NCBI GenBank assembly: GCA_009829735.1
Contig: CM020618.1
Span: forward strand, 22,181,346 to 22,245,345
Direction: 5' to 3'
DNA from: Pyropia yezoensis
Taxonomy: Eukaryota; Rhodophyta; Bangiophyceae; Bangiales; Bangiaceae
Length of the DNA stretch: 64,000 nt
The position numbers were made by a program, and so were the translations under genes. The notes under the pieces are model-generated. The model searched no databases and was not told the origin of the DNA. It saw only the letters and a list, made by a program, of their open reading frames with translations. Numbering within the stretch: the first letter of the stretch is position 1; each line of letters opens with the position of its first letter. Below, one piece after another: positions 38,395-49,417 of this stretch.

Positions 38395-39765
38395 GGCGGC
38401 CACACCGCCCAGCCGACGTCGAGAACAGGGGGAGGGGGGGGAAGGGGGGGGGAATAGGGGCGGCGGCGTGGGGGGGGAAGGGGGAGGGGGGGGGGGGGGA
38501 GGGGGGGGTGAGTTGGGTAGGTGTGCGATGGACGGGAGGGAGAAGGGGGAAAGGAAGGGGGGGGCAAGGGGGGAGGGGGTGGGCCGTCGGGCGGAGACGG
38601 GCGGCGGCGGCGGCGGCGGCGGCGGCGGGGGTGGAAGCCGACAGCGGCCAAGGCGGGATGGAGGAGGCCGGGAGGGGTGCGGTGTCGGGGAGGAAGGAGG
38701 GCGACGGTGGATGCACCGCCGGCCGCGGGGGTATGACCGGCGAGGCGCGGACGTACGCCGTCCGCCGCAACGGCCGAGCGGTGAGACGTTCGCTGGCGCG
38801 GGCGTTGGCAGGAACGGGGAGAGAGGCGGGGGGGGGGGGTGCACAAGGGAGCAGCAGGGGGGGGGGGGGAAGAGCGAGGCGGCGGCGCGCCCCGCGGTGA
38901 GCGGCGCGTCGACGCACCGACCGGGCGGCACCGCGCGCCGTCGCCGGCGCGAGCGGCCTGTGGGGGGGAGTAAATAGCGACGGGGACCGCGGCAGTCGCG
39001 CGGCGCGCGGCCACGAAGAGCAAGGGTGCCGGCTGGTGTGTGGGTGGGGGGGGGGGGGGGATGGCGCCAAAAGGGGGAGACGGCGTGTGTGGCGCCACCG
39101 GTAGGGAGCGGCAGCCAGGGGGAAGAGCGGGGAGGGGGGGGGGAAGGGAGCGGCGGGAAAGGGGGCGGCGCCCTACGCCGGCGGGGAGGTGGCAGCGACC
39201 GCCGCCGCGGGGGGCGCCGCGCCAAGGCAGACCGGCGGGCGGGGCGTCAAGCGGGGGACCGCCATCCCCGCCGCGGCGCGCCGCCACCCGCCGTCTGTGG
39301 GGGCATCGCCAAGCGTCCGGGGGGGGGTGTACAGATAGCTAAGGCGCGCGGGGGCGTGGACGAAAAACGGGCTACAACACCATAGATACAGGTGTCTGTA
39401 CGGGACAGTACATACGCCCCAGCGAGGAGGAAGATGTGGGGGGGGGGGTGGGGCGAGCGCCTCGGCCACCGTGGCGAAACGGCTGTGCGTCACTCGGGGC
39501 AGCGCCGCGTGGGGGGGTGCGTGGGAGGGGGGGGGGGCCGTTTTGGAATGGCGTCGACGCCCGCGGGAGGGGGGGGAGCGAAAAAAGGGCGGGAAGCGCA
39601 CGGGGGAGAAGGAAAAACGCTGCTGGCGGCGCGCCTCCCGCGCACGGCTCGGCTAGTTTGGCACAGCCGTAGAGCAGGAATGGTAATGGAAGGGTGCTAC
39701 TTTGTTGTGTTCCCGCCAACGTCCGGCGGCGACTGGCGGCCATTCTCCATGGCACGTTCAAGATA
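38395..39765. other. GC-rich upstream region, no gene supported
   Basis: Likely promoter and 5' region of the minus-strand CBM/TPR gene. Rich in G-runs (for example around 38480-38510 and 39048-39060). Open frames on both strands encode Gly/Arg or Pro/Ser runs only. Confidence 0.6.
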
Positions 39766-39884
39766 TAGGGCGTCCCGTAAAAAGTAGACGTGCACGTGTC
39801 CTGATCATGTCAAATATCGGCCACTGGACCAATCAAACCCACACTGCACGACCTGTGCACGTCCACTTTTTACGGGACGCACAA
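39766..39884. mobile_element. Tc1/mariner-like MITE, copy 1
   Basis: 119 bp with terminal inverted repeats of about 25-28 bp (GGGCGTCCCGTAAAAAG at the left, CTTTTTACGGGACGC at the right), flanked by TA (39764-39765 and 39885-39886). It is about 90% identical to the copy at 56088-56208. No coding capacity. TA target and this terminal sequence fit a Stowaway-like derivative of Tc1/mariner transposons. Confidence 0.85.
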
Positions 39885-40099
39885 TACACACTTGACACTT
39901 GATGCACAAGCCAGTAGACTATCATTCAAATGTTACGTGGAGTTCGGTACTTATTGAGTCCTTTTTACACAGAAATGGAAGATTGCGAAATATCAATGTA
40001 TTTGTTGTATGGTCATTGAGCGTGTGATCGACAAGCCCGTTTGGAGACGTAGTTACTGTACGACGCAATGTTGCCGTCCCCACTGATCCGCCCCCCCCC

Positions 40100-40599
40100 N
40101 NNNNNNNNNNNNNNNNNNNNNNNNNNNNNNNNNNNNNNNNNNNNNNNNNNNNNNNNNNNNNNNNNNNNNNNNNNNNNNNNNNNNNNNNNNNNNNNNNNNN
40201 NNNNNNNNNNNNNNNNNNNNNNNNNNNNNNNNNNNNNNNNNNNNNNNNNNNNNNNNNNNNNNNNNNNNNNNNNNNNNNNNNNNNNNNNNNNNNNNNNNNN
40301 NNNNNNNNNNNNNNNNNNNNNNNNNNNNNNNNNNNNNNNNNNNNNNNNNNNNNNNNNNNNNNNNNNNNNNNNNNNNNNNNNNNNNNNNNNNNNNNNNNNN
40401 NNNNNNNNNNNNNNNNNNNNNNNNNNNNNNNNNNNNNNNNNNNNNNNNNNNNNNNNNNNNNNNNNNNNNNNNNNNNNNNNNNNNNNNNNNNNNNNNNNNN
40501 NNNNNNNNNNNNNNNNNNNNNNNNNNNNNNNNNNNNNNNNNNNNNNNNNNNNNNNNNNNNNNNNNNNNNNNNNNNNNNNNNNNNNNNNNNNNNNNNNNN
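40100..40599. other. Assembly gap (500 N)
   Basis: Exactly 500 undetermined bases, probably a placeholder of unknown real length. The left edge is a C-run. The right edge lies in the open Ala-rich frame upstream of TAF6, so a 5' exon of TAF6 could be hidden here. Confidence 0.99.
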
Positions 40600-40682
40600 C
40601 CTGTTCCGCTGTTGCTCGCCTCTCCCCCCGCCTTTTGGCCCCCCACATGTGACGGGGCTCCCCGCGAGCCCGCCGTCGCTGT

Positions 40683-40721
<39 letters not shown>

Positions 40722-41772
40722 TGCTGCCTCCGCCGCCGCCGCCGCCGCCTCTGCCGGCGTTGTCTTTGTCGCTGTCGCCGCGGCCGCCGCTCGGGGGCGG
40801 TGCCACCGTCGCTGCCTGTGCGGCGGCCGTCGCGGCTGTGCGGCATGGCGGGCACGCGCGCCGCGCCAATGCCAGCGGCGGCGCCGCCGCCGCCGCTCGG
40901 GGGCGGCGTCCCGGGAGGCGGGGGTGGTGGCGCGGGGGGGGGAGGGGGGGGGGGCGGTGCGCCCACCGCCGCACCGCTGCCGCTGCCACCGCCCCCTGCC
41001 GTCGCCGCCGCCGCCGCGCCCGCCGCCGCGCCCGCCGCCGTTGCTACCCCCGCCGCCGCCGCCACCACTTTCCCCGCCGCCGCCGCCGCCACCCCCCCTG
41101 CCACCCCCGCCGGTGGGGTTGCTGCCGCGCCCGCTGGGGGGGGGGGGGGGTGGCCACCGCAGGGGGGGGCGCCGCCCCGCCCGCCGCCGCCGCGCCCCCG
41201 CGCGGCGGGGCACCCCGGCCGCGACGACGGTGGCGGCGGCACCGGCGCCGACGCCGGCGGTGCCCGGTGCGGGGGCGGCGGCGGCCGCCGCCACCGCGCC
41301 GGCAACGCCAACGCCAACGCCCGCCGCCGCTTCCTCCCCGACGGCGGCGGCGGCTGCCACCACCCTGCCAACGCCACCGCCACCCCCGTCGCCGGCGACG
41401 CCGGCCGCATCTGCGGCGGCACCGGCGGCACCGGCAGCGGCACCGGCGGGGGGGGGGGGGGAGGGGGCGGTGGCGGCGCGTTTGGCTGGGGGGGCCTCCC
41501 CGGCTGGGGCCTTGTCCCCAGCGGCGGGAGGGCCAGACCTCAAGGGGAGAGCGCCAAAGGCGGGCCCCCTGGCCAATGGCCATTTGGCGGTGTCGCCACC
41601 GCCGCCACTGCCACCACCCCCGGCGGGCGTGGCCCCGCCGCCACCGCCCACGGCGGCGGTTGCGGCACCGTCGATACTGTCCGCGGTGGCGTCGCCGGCG
41701 CCGGCTCCGGCGGCAACGCCGGCAACGTCGCCGGGCGGCGTAGCACGTGGGGGTTTGTCAACGCCGGGGACG
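40600..41772 (+). other. Ala/Pro/Arg low-complexity region upstream of TAF6
   Basis: Open in all three plus frames for most of its length and in the TAF6 frame throughout. It is composed of GCC and CCG triplet runs. It may be an N-terminal extension of TAF6 or its 5' UTR; there is no in-frame ATG before 41773, so a translated extension would have to start inside the gap. Confidence 0.5.
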
Positions 41773-44172
41773 ATGGCGGTGGCGGGGACGCCCCCGCCAC
41801 CGCCGTCGCCAGCGGCGGATGCCATGGTGGTGGACGCGCCCTCCCCCGCAAGGACGGCCGTCGCTGGTGGGAATGGCGGGCGGCCACCCTCCACCCCGGG
41901 CCGTGCCTTCCCCCCAGCATCACCCGTGGTGGCGACGGTGGCGGGGTCAAACGTGTCCCCTGCCCACCCCGTCGCCGCCCCCGCCGTGACACCGCCCCCC
42001 CTCCCCAGCAGCCGACCCCGTCCGCCGTCTGCGGCGGCCGCGGCGGCCGCGACCGCCGCGGCGGTGGCGGCCACCGCCGCCGCGGCGGCGGCACGCCGCC
42101 GATCCACCGTCCCCCCCGCGTCTATGGCGGTGATTGCCGCCGCCCACTACGCGGGCAGCGGGGCGGTGCTGTCAGAGGATGGCGCGGCCGCGCTGGCGGC
42201 GGACGTGGAGTTTGTTCTCCGTGAGACGGTGCAGGAGGCGCTCAAGTTTATGCGCCATGCCAAGCGCACCGTCCTGACTGGCGGGGACATTGAGGACGCG
42301 CTGCGGCTGCGGGGAATGGAGCCTCTGTACGGTGTTGGCCCGGGCGGCGATGGGGGGCGGGGGGGGGGGGGCGCCCTCGTCCCCGCTGGGAGGGGAGGGG
42401 GGGTTTTCAATGGAGGTCCCGCGGGGGGCGGCGGGGGTGCCGCCCCTGCTGGTGTCGACCTGGCCGACGCGGCAGGCTGGCCGGCAGGCGTCCCCCGCCC
42501 CCTGTTCCGCCGCGTCGACGCGCACTTGTACGTTGCCCCCGACGCGATGGTGGACGTGCGGGAGGCCATCCGCGCGCCGCTGCCGCGGGTGCCCCTTGCG
42601 CCGTCGTTCACCGCCCACTGGCTGGCGCTGGACGGGGTGCAGCCGTCGGTGCCGGAAAACCCGCCGCCCGGTCCCCCGCCGGGGGCGGTAGGCGTCGTGG
42701 CGCCAAGCCCCCGGGGGGGGAGGGGAGGCGCCGCCGCCGCCGTCGGCGGCGGCGTGCTTGGAGGCGGCGTCGGCGCGGTCGGCCCGGCCGCGCCGGGGGT
42801 GGTCCCGCCGCCCACGTCCAAGCGGAGGCGACGGCGTGGCACCGCCGATGGGGTTGGGGGCGGGGGCGGCTTGGGCCCCGGCGGTGGCTCCCCCGCGCCC
42901 GCCGAGGTGCTCCCCGTCCTCACCCACGAGCTGTCCAACGAGCTGCAGCTCTACTACCAGCACGTCATTTCGGCGGTCCGCGGCGGCGACGCGCTGCGGC
43001 GGGACACGGCGCTGGCGTCGGTGGCAGTGGAGCCCGGCCTGTCGCCGCTGCTGCCTTACCTCACCCGCTGGGTGCACAACGAGGTGGACGCCTCCCTCCG
43101 CTCCCTCCCGTCGCTGCTGGGCGCGCTCCGCCTGGTGGGGGCGGTGCTGGCCAATGGGCAGCTGGGGGTGGAGGCGTACCTCCACCAGCTCCTCCCGCCG
43201 GTGCTCACCTGCCTCGTTGGCCGGCGGCTGTGTGGGCGCAGCCGGGAGGACCACTGGGCGCTGCGCGACTACGCGGCGGGGGTGGTGGGCGTCGTTGTCA
43301 GCGCCTACGCGGGGCGGTACACGTCGCTGCAGCCGCGGATCACCAAGACGCTGGTCAACGCGGTGCTCGATCCGGGGCGGCCGCTGACGACCCACTATGG
43401 TGCAACGGTGGGGCTCGCCGCCCTGGGGGGGGTCGTCGTCGAGCGGCTGCTCCTTCCGCATGTGGCCGCGTACGCGCCGCTGCTCGAGGAAGAGCTTGTC
43501 GCCGCCACGGCTGACACGCCACCGCCGCCATCGGGGGGGGACGGCGGCGGCAGTGGAGGGGGGGGGGGTGGCGGGGGGAGTGGGGGCGCCGCCCGCCGCG
43601 CCGAGGCTGTCCGCGTATACGGGGCAATCCTGTCGGCGGTGGGCGGGCACTTGCGGGGCGGCGGCGACGGCGGGCCGGGGCAGCCGCGTGGACCCGGCGG
43701 CGGGGGCGGCAGCGGCAGCGGCGGCAGCGGCAGTGGCTGCAGCGGCATCGGTAGCGGCAGCGGCGTCGGTGGGGGCGGCTATGGCTATGGGGGCCTCCCG
43801 TACGGCGCCGCCACCCCCGACGGGGACGACCCCGGCGCGGCCGCCGCGAGCTGCTGGCCCGCCCTCCGCCGCTGCGCGGCGGGCGCGGCAGACCTGCGCG
43901 CGTTGGGCGAGGCGGCTGTTGCCGCCGCCGTCCCCGGCTACACCGCCGCCCGGCTGGAGCGGCTGCTGGCGCGGTACGGGGAGGACCGCCTCTTCCCGTT
44001 TCGGGCCACTGACGCGTCGGCGCTGCACGAGCGGCTGGCAGCCGACGCGGCGGTCGGGAAGGGTAACGGGGCGGGGGGGACGCGAGGGGCCAGAAAGACG
44101 CTGGCGGGTGGGGGGGGCGGGGGTTTGGTAGGGGGGGGCATTCCGCGCCCGGCACTGCCGGCGCCCAGGTAG
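41773..44172 (+). CDS. TAF6: TAF6, transcription initiation factor TFIID subunit 6
   Basis: TAF6 pairs with TAF9 through a histone fold and forms part of the TFIID core that binds RNA polymerase II promoters. From ATG 41773 the frame encodes 799 residues. A Pro/Ala-rich N-terminus is followed by a histone fold at about residues 112-185 (VPPASMAVIAAAHYAG, VQEALKFMRHAKR, GDIEDALRLRGMEPLYG). The TAF6 signature then follows (LPRVPLAPSFTAHWLALDGV, PSVPENPPP). HEAT repeats occupy about 375-575 (LPVLTHELSNELQLYYQHV, LHQLLPPVLTCLVG, ITKTLVNAVLDPGRPLTTHYG). The C-terminus is Gly/Ala-rich. No intron is needed. The true start is uncertain because the frame is open back to the assembly gap; ATGs at 41824 and 42124 are alternatives. 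Confidence 0.93.
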   Translation: MAVAGTPPPPPSPAADAMVVDAPSPARTAVAGGNGGRPPSTPGRAFPPASPVVATVAGSNVSPAHPVAAPAVTPPPLPSSRPRPPSAAAAAAATAAAVAATAAAAAARRRSTVPPASMAVIAAAHYAGSGAVLSEDGAAALAADVEFVLRETVQEALKFMRHAKRTVLTGGDIEDALRLRGMEPLYGVGPGGDGGRGGGGALVPAGRGGGVFNGGPAGGGGGAAPAGVDLADAAGWPAGVPRPLFRRVDAHLYVAPDAMVDVREAIRAPLPRVPLAPSFTAHWLALDGVQPSVPENPPPGPPPGAVGVVAPSPRGGRGGAAAAVGGGVLGGGVGAVGPAAPGVVPPPTSKRRRRRGTADGVGGGGGLGPGGGSPAPAEVLPVLTHELSNELQLYYQHVISAVRGGDALRRDTALASVAVEPGLSPLLPYLTRWVHNEVDASLRSLPSLLGALRLVGAVLANGQLGVEAYLHQLLPPVLTCLVGRRLCGRSREDHWALRDYAAGVVGVVVSAYAGRYTSLQPRITKTLVNAVLDPGRPLTTHYGATVGLAALGGVVVERLLLPHVAAYAPLLEEELVAATADTPPPPSGGDGGGSGGGGGGGGSGGAARRAEAVRVYGAILSAVGGHLRGGGDGGPGQPRGPGGGGGSGSGGSGSGCSGIGSGSGVGGGGYGYGGLPYGAATPDGDDPGAAAASCWPALRRCAAGAADLRALGEAAVAAAVPGYTAARLERLLARYGEDRLFPFRATDASALHERLAADAAVGKGNGAGGTRGARKTLAGGGGGGLVGGGIPRPALPAPR

Positions 44173-45828
44173 CCCAGGCAAGTAGCAGTTGGGGGAAGAG
44201 GTGGCGTGGGGGGGAGGATGGCGTGTGGGTGGGGGGCGGTGGAGGGCGCGGAGGAGGGCGGGGGGGAGGGGCGCCGCCGCCCCACTCACCGACGGGGGCG
44301 CGTGTGCTGGAGCGGGTCGGCAGCGGCGGGGGGAGCGCGCGGACGACCGGCGCGTCGGCGGGATGGAAAACAAGAAAGGGCGCACGCGCGCCGCCGCCGC
44401 CCCGTGGCGGTTGCGGCCGCCGCTGCCGCCGCCGCCGCCCCGCGCGGGCGGCGGCGTGCCCGAGTTCCCCATTGTCCGTGCCCGTTTTTTGTGTGTTGTT
44501 GTGCCGCCGCCGGCCGCTGTTGGTGCAGTGGGCCCGCCCCAGGCCCCTGGTGTTGCCTCCAGGAGAGGGCGGGGGGGACTGGGGACGTTTTTTCTCGTCT
44601 TGTCTTGCGTGCCCCGCCCCGGCATTGGCTGCGGCGCACGGATCGTCGTCGACCGCGGCAGAGGGGTGGGGGGGGGGGGAGGTGTCCCCGCCGTCGGGAG
44701 GGGGGGCACTGTACAGTGCATACTGTATGTACAGCACAGAAAACAGACAACCGCGATAGGGACAAGACGGCGTCGCCCTGGTCAGCGCGTCTTGTCTTAC
44801 CCCGAAAGTGTGGAAGTGCTGCTATCGACTGGTTGCATGAAAGACGTGCGCGGATGACCCTATACGAGACAGTCCAGTAAATGGACAACAGAAACGGCAC
44901 GCCATTCAACTGGCCTGGCCTCTGCTTCGGAGGGACGCTTGGGGGGCAGGGGGTGCAACCAGTAGACCTTGTCTATGAACAGCGGTGGGGAAAGGGGCAC
45001 GCTGGGGTCAAGGTGCGGACGGGTGGGCGGCGCGGGGAGCAGCAATTTCTTTCAGGTATGTGCTGTATGTACGTATGTGTATATACAATATAGTCCATCG
45101 CAAGGGGAAAGAGTGGTCTGCCACTGTCACCGTGGCATGGACTGGCCCCCTGCGCGTTCGCCGCGCCCCCCCTCGCCCTATCCCCAACAGCAACGAATGA
45201 ATCCTCAAGGCCCCAAGACCATCCATGCGGCCGCTGCCAACGCCGGCACTGGCACACACGGCGCCGCGGGGCGGCCGCTCGGGTTTTACCCCCAGCTGCG
45301 CCGTCGGATGATGGGTGGTGGTGGAGGCGAGCGGGGAAGGTGGGGTTTGGGGGGTGGGGGAATGGAGCTCCTCGTTTTTTCTCTTCCATTTTGGGGGCAC
45401 CCCCCACCGATGTCGCTGCGAGAGCGCCGTAACCGTCAATGATCAGTGCCATCAGAGGGAGTGGCGGTGGCGACGGTGGCGGCGGTAGCCGCGCGTCCGT
45501 GAGTCCATCATGGTGTGATACAGTACTGGCGTCGGGAAGGCGTCGGGAAGGCGTCGGGAAGGCGTCGGGAAGTACCACAGCCGTGGCGTCAACCTTCTTC
45601 TTTTGCATCCCGCCCGCCTGCCCGCCCACCCGCCCGCCCGCCCACCCGTCCCGCCAGTCCGACGAGCGCATTCAACGTCCCCCCAGCCCCAGTGTCCATC
45701 CCCCCTCCCCCCTTCCTTGTCGTCGTCCCCTAAACTTTACGCCACACACACCCCCGGGATCCGCTAGCCGCCCCCTCAGCCATCCGCTCGCCCCCCCACC
45801 CCCCAACGTCATCGGCGTGCCGGCGCGT
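44173..45828. other. Intergenic region between TAF6 and the next minus-strand gene
   Basis: GC-rich to about 44700, then mixed with AT-richer patches (44700-44760 and 45055-45100, including TGTATGTACGTATGTGTATA). An 11-bp unit GGCGTCGGGAA is repeated four times at about 45535-45579. Short frames on both strands show no domain. Confidence 0.6.
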
Positions 45829-47841
45829 TCACAGCCCGCCCCTGCCGCCGCCGCCGTCGCCCTCGAGGCCGCTCATATTTTCAATCATCCGCAGCGACCG
45901 GAGCATCACCTCGGACGCTGCAATCTCCCGCTCCCGCCGCGACGCGCCAAGGCTCTTGGGCGCCCCGCCGCAGCCGCCGCCGCCGCCACCAGCGGCGGCG
46001 GCGCCCCAGCCCCAACCCGCACTGTCGCTGCACGCGTGCTGCCAGTCGCCCTCCCAGCTGCTGCCATCGTCCGAGCCACCATCGTCGTCCAGCAGCAGCG
46101 CCGACTCATCGACGCTACCCCCACAACCACCCACATCACCAGTGGTGTGGGTGGTGGTGGTGGTGGGGGTGGAAGGAGCTGGAGTGCTCAGAAGACTCAG
46201 AGTATTCCCGCGGCTTCTCCCACCACCGCCACCACCACTCGGAGTACTCAGAGCACTACAGCTTCTTCTTCCACCACCACCACCACCACAACCACCACCG
46301 CCGACGCCGCCGGAACCGGCAGCGGAGACGGCGGCAGCGGCGGCGGCGGCGGCACCGGCGGCAGAGGCGGCGGCGGCGGCGGCACAGGCGGCGGCAATGC
46401 TGCAGCCGCCTCCGCCGCCGCTCCGTGACAAGGACGGCACGCCCGGCCCCCCGTCGGCGGCGGCGGCATCCCGGTGGTGGTGGCCAATCAATGAGGAGGA
46501 GCGGGAGTGGTGGACGTGGTTGCCGGCGGTGGCGCCACGGCGAGAGGAGGCCGCCGCAGACGCTGCACGGGGGCGCTCGCGGTGGGCGGATGGGCGGGAA
46601 AACCTGTGGACTCGCCCGCTGCTACTGCCGCCGCCGGTACCAGCGCCGCCACCGCCACCACTGCCGCCGCCGCCGCCGCCGCAACCGCCGCCGCCGACGC
46701 TGCCGCAAAGGCCGCCGCCGCTGATGCTGCTGCAACTGCCGCCGCCGTCGCCGCTGACGCCACGACCCGGCACTTCCCGGCTGACCGACCGGTGGTGGTG
46801 GCGGCGGCGGTGGCAGCCGCGTGTCAGCCACTCGCGCAGGTTCTTGCGAAAGTGCTGGTGGGGAAGGCCCTCGCCGTCGCCGCCAACGACGACGTCGCCC
46901 GACGTGCTGTCTCGGTGCGAGGCCGGCCCAGCCACCATTGCCGTCGCCGCCGCAGACGCCGTCGCCGCCGCTGCTCCCGCCGCCACCAGCGCGTCGAGGG
47001 TGGAGCGGTGGGGCATAGCGGCGCCAGCCATATTTCTACTGCTGCCACCACCGCCACCACCACCACCACCACCACCACCACCACCACCACCACCACCACC
47101 ACCACCACCACCACCACCACCACTGCCGCCGCCGCCGCTGCCAAGGCCAATAATGCATTTGGAGCGTCGTACCAGCCCCCGGCGGGGCGGTCCGATGGTG
47201 CCGCCCGGGGCATCCCCGTCATGGACGGCGGTGGCCCACGTGGCGGCCAGCCACGACCTGCGGGCGCCGACGGTAGTGGTGGCGGCACGGCTACCAGCGG
47301 CACCCCCAGCCAAGCCCTCGTAACTGCCGGTCCCACGGCTACCACCACCGCCAACACCACCGCCACCGCCACCGCCCCCCACTCCTGCCCCTTCCTTCCC
47401 ACTCACAAACGACAAGGACTTCGACAGCATCGACGATGGCACAGACTTGACGCAGAGGCCCCCCGAAGAGTCGGCGAAGGAGCTCGACGTCGCCGCCGAG
47501 CCGCCGCCTCCGTCACCGCCGCCACCACCACCACCACCGCCGCCGCTGGCACGCAGGACAGGGTCTGACGCGGCGCTGCCGCCGCCGCCGCCGCCGTCGG
47601 TCGGCGGGTGCCGAAATACTGCCGCCGCCGACCGCCGCCGCGGCGGGGGCCGCTTGGATGGCGCACCCCCGTTCGCGGCCGCCCCGCCCCCGCCCCCGCC
47701 CACTCGGCCGCTCCTCCGCCTCCCGCCATCCCCCGCACCTCCCCTTCCGCTTCCATGGCCACCGCCATCGCGCGTGGGAGACAGCCGGCTGGATACGCTG
47801 GGCAGCCGCCGGAGGGAACGGCGGAGAGGGTGGGACGACAT
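45829..47841 (-). CDS. Unrecognised Gly/Arg/His-rich protein
   Basis: 670 residues from ATG 47841 (MSSHPLRRSLRRLPSVSSRL). Alternating Gly/Ala runs separate less repetitive blocks: SVPSSMLSKSLSFVSGKEGAG, SKCIIGLGSG, HQHFRKNLREWLTRGCHRRR, a Ser/Arg/His-rich segment (HVHHSRSSSLIGHHHRD) and a conserved-looking C-terminus (SRREREIAASEVMLRSLRMI). These blocks argue for real coding against the repeat background. No known domain. Ser/Arg content and basic start suggest a nuclear or phosphoregulated protein, which is inference. It could contain unseen introns. Confidence 0.5.
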   Translation of the reverse strand: MSSHPLRRSLRRLPSVSSRLSPTRDGGGHGSGRGGAGDGGRRRSGRVGGGGGGAAANGGAPSKRPPPRRRSAAAVFRHPPTDGGGGGGSAASDPVLRASGGGGGGGGGGDGGGGSAATSSSFADSSGGLCVKSVPSSMLSKSLSFVSGKEGAGVGGGGGGGGVGGGGSRGTGSYEGLAGGAAGSRAATTTVGARRSWLAATWATAVHDGDAPGGTIGPPRRGLVRRSKCIIGLGSGGGGSGGGGGGGGGGGGGGGGGGGGGGGGGGSSRNMAGAAMPHRSTLDALVAAGAAAATASAAATAMVAGPASHRDSTSGDVVVGGDGEGLPHQHFRKNLREWLTRGCHRRRHHHRSVSREVPGRGVSGDGGGSCSSISGGGLCGSVGGGGCGGGGGGSGGGGGAGTGGGSSSGRVHRFSRPSAHRERPRAASAAASSRRGATAGNHVHHSRSSSLIGHHHRDAAAADGGPGVPSLSRSGGGGGCSIAAACAAAAAASAAGAAAAAAAAVSAAGSGGVGGGGCGGGGGGRRSCSALSTPSGGGGGGRSRGNTLSLLSTPAPSTPTTTTTHTTGDVGGCGGSVDESALLLDDDGGSDDGSSWEGDWQHACSDSAGWGWGAAAAGGGGGGCGGAPKSLGASRREREIAASEVMLRSLRMIENMSGLEGDGGGGRGGL

Positions 47842-48738
47842 GCGCGGAGGGGGGGGGACCGGGGGGGGGGGAGGGGAATGGGGGCGGTGGTGGTGGTGGA
47901 CGGACACGGACGCACGCGGCCGTGTCGACTGCGGGCGGGCGGGTCCCCACCGGCGCCTTTCCCTTCGGGTGCGGGGACGGCCAAGCCGTCACGGCCCGCA
48001 GCAGCGGCGGCCACGCAAAGTTCAAGCGTTGGGGGACGGCCGCCGCGTCCCGACTGCCCACGCGTGGTGGGGTTGGAGGGTGCCCCATACCCCTTCCCCA
48101 CTTCCACCGCCCCTGGCCGCCGCCGCGCCGCGGCGGCACCCTCCACGGCGGCACCACCGCCGTGCCGGTGCACCCGGGGGGGAGGCGGAACAGCGCGGGC
48201 GGCGGGCGGCGGCACCCCCCCTCCCCCCCCCCCCCCCCCCCGTCAAGCACGCGACACACACCGCAACGGGGAAATTCTTCTCTCTTCTCTTGCCCCGCCT
48301 CCCCCGCCGTTGTGGTTGTGCGCCGCCGTGACGGCGGCACACGCCCCCGGCCCAGAGCGACCACGACAGCGTCGGCGGGGATATGAAAAAAAACGACGCA
48401 TGCACGGGGGAAAAAGCCCCAGCACCAACCGGGGGGAAAGAAAAAAACAAAGCAGCGCGAGGGCACACACACGCACACGCTTAGACGGAGGTCTGGGGGG
48501 GGGGGGGGGGAGGGATGGGTGGCAGCGGCGGCGGCGGCGGGGGGGCGTCAGGAGGTGGCCATCACCAACTTGGCGTTGAACGCGGTTGGACGACCCCCGC
48601 CGGCAGGTAGCCGTCATCATGAGGGCAAGCGACTCGCCGTCGGCAGCCCCCCCCCACCTTCCCACCCCCCCACCTTCCCACCCCCCCCCCACCTTCCCAC
48701 CCCCCCCCCACCTTCCCACACCCCCCCCGATCCCTCCC
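47842..48738. other. Intergenic region with C-rich minisatellite
   Basis: Likely promoter region of the preceding minus-strand gene and filler. C-run at about 48221-48241, G-run at about 48494-48511. A minisatellite at about 48650-48725 has four units of CACCTTCCCAC plus a C-run. No gene supported. Confidence 0.6.
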
Positions 48739-48746
48739 TGATGGGC
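48739..48746. repeat. 8-bp target duplication of hAT element, left
   Basis: TGATGGGC; the partner CGATGGGC at 50616-50623 matches 7 of 8 bases. Eight-base duplications are the hallmark of hAT transposons. Confidence 0.7.
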
Positions 48747-49163
48747 CAGGGTTGTCACGAGAAAAACGTATACGTTTCTTTTTAATGCATCTATAGATTA
48801 ATCTATAGATTAATCTACCTGGGGCTCCGCGCTTTTAGATTAATCGAGAACAGTTGCTGTATTGATACCACGTACAGTGCGTACGCGATCATATCCAGGG
48901 GTCTCCCGAGGAAGTAGCCCACTTCTGTACCTCAGCATTTGGAGTCGGAACAGTACTGTTCCGACTTGATGTACCACCAAGTGCAGTAATGTGTCAGGTG
49001 GCGAGAGGAATCGCGACAACGAGCCTACAAAGTACGAAAATGCCTGTTCTGACTTGGCCAGGAAAAATGTGAAGGGGACGGGCGTACAGAGGAGGCGGAC
49101 CTCGTCTGCGACTCTGGGAGGATCGTCGTGAAGGAGGAGAGATGCGGGGGGGGGGCGGCGGAG

Positions 49164-49250
49164 CGGGATGGGGATGCGGGGGGGGCTCGCGAGAACGGTG
49201 CTCAACCGAAAAGTGCGGGGGGGGCTCGCGAGAATGGAGCCCAACCGAAA
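49164..49250. repeat. Short tandem duplication inside the hAT element
   Basis: A GGGGGGCTCGCGAGAA unit followed by CGGTGCTCAACCGAAA or TGGAGCCCAACCGAAA occurs twice, about 36 bases apart. Confidence 0.75.
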
Positions 49251-49417
49251 CTCATGGCCGCAGATGGGGAGTACAAGGGGACCGGCAGGGTGCGGAGGAG
49301 CCCGCAGGTGACGTGACGCAGACGGTGGCGGTACGACGCACAAGGGTTGTACCTGGACAAGTGAATGATGTGGGGGCAAGCGTAAAACAAATACAATAAA
49401 AGTGTGTAGAAAAACAC

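Noticed and set aside
42172..44721. Minus-strand frame of 849 codons opposite TAF6
   Set aside because: Shadow of TAF6; no domain, and it mirrors TAF6 codon bias.
44700..45100. AT-rich patches with TGTATGTAC motifs as a possible small transposon
   Set aside because: No terminal inverted repeats or target duplication could be found.
45439..47568. Plus-strand frames opposite the 45829-47841 gene
   Set aside because: Poly-Pro, Thr and His shadows; the minus frame has more non-repetitive blocks and a plausible C-terminus.
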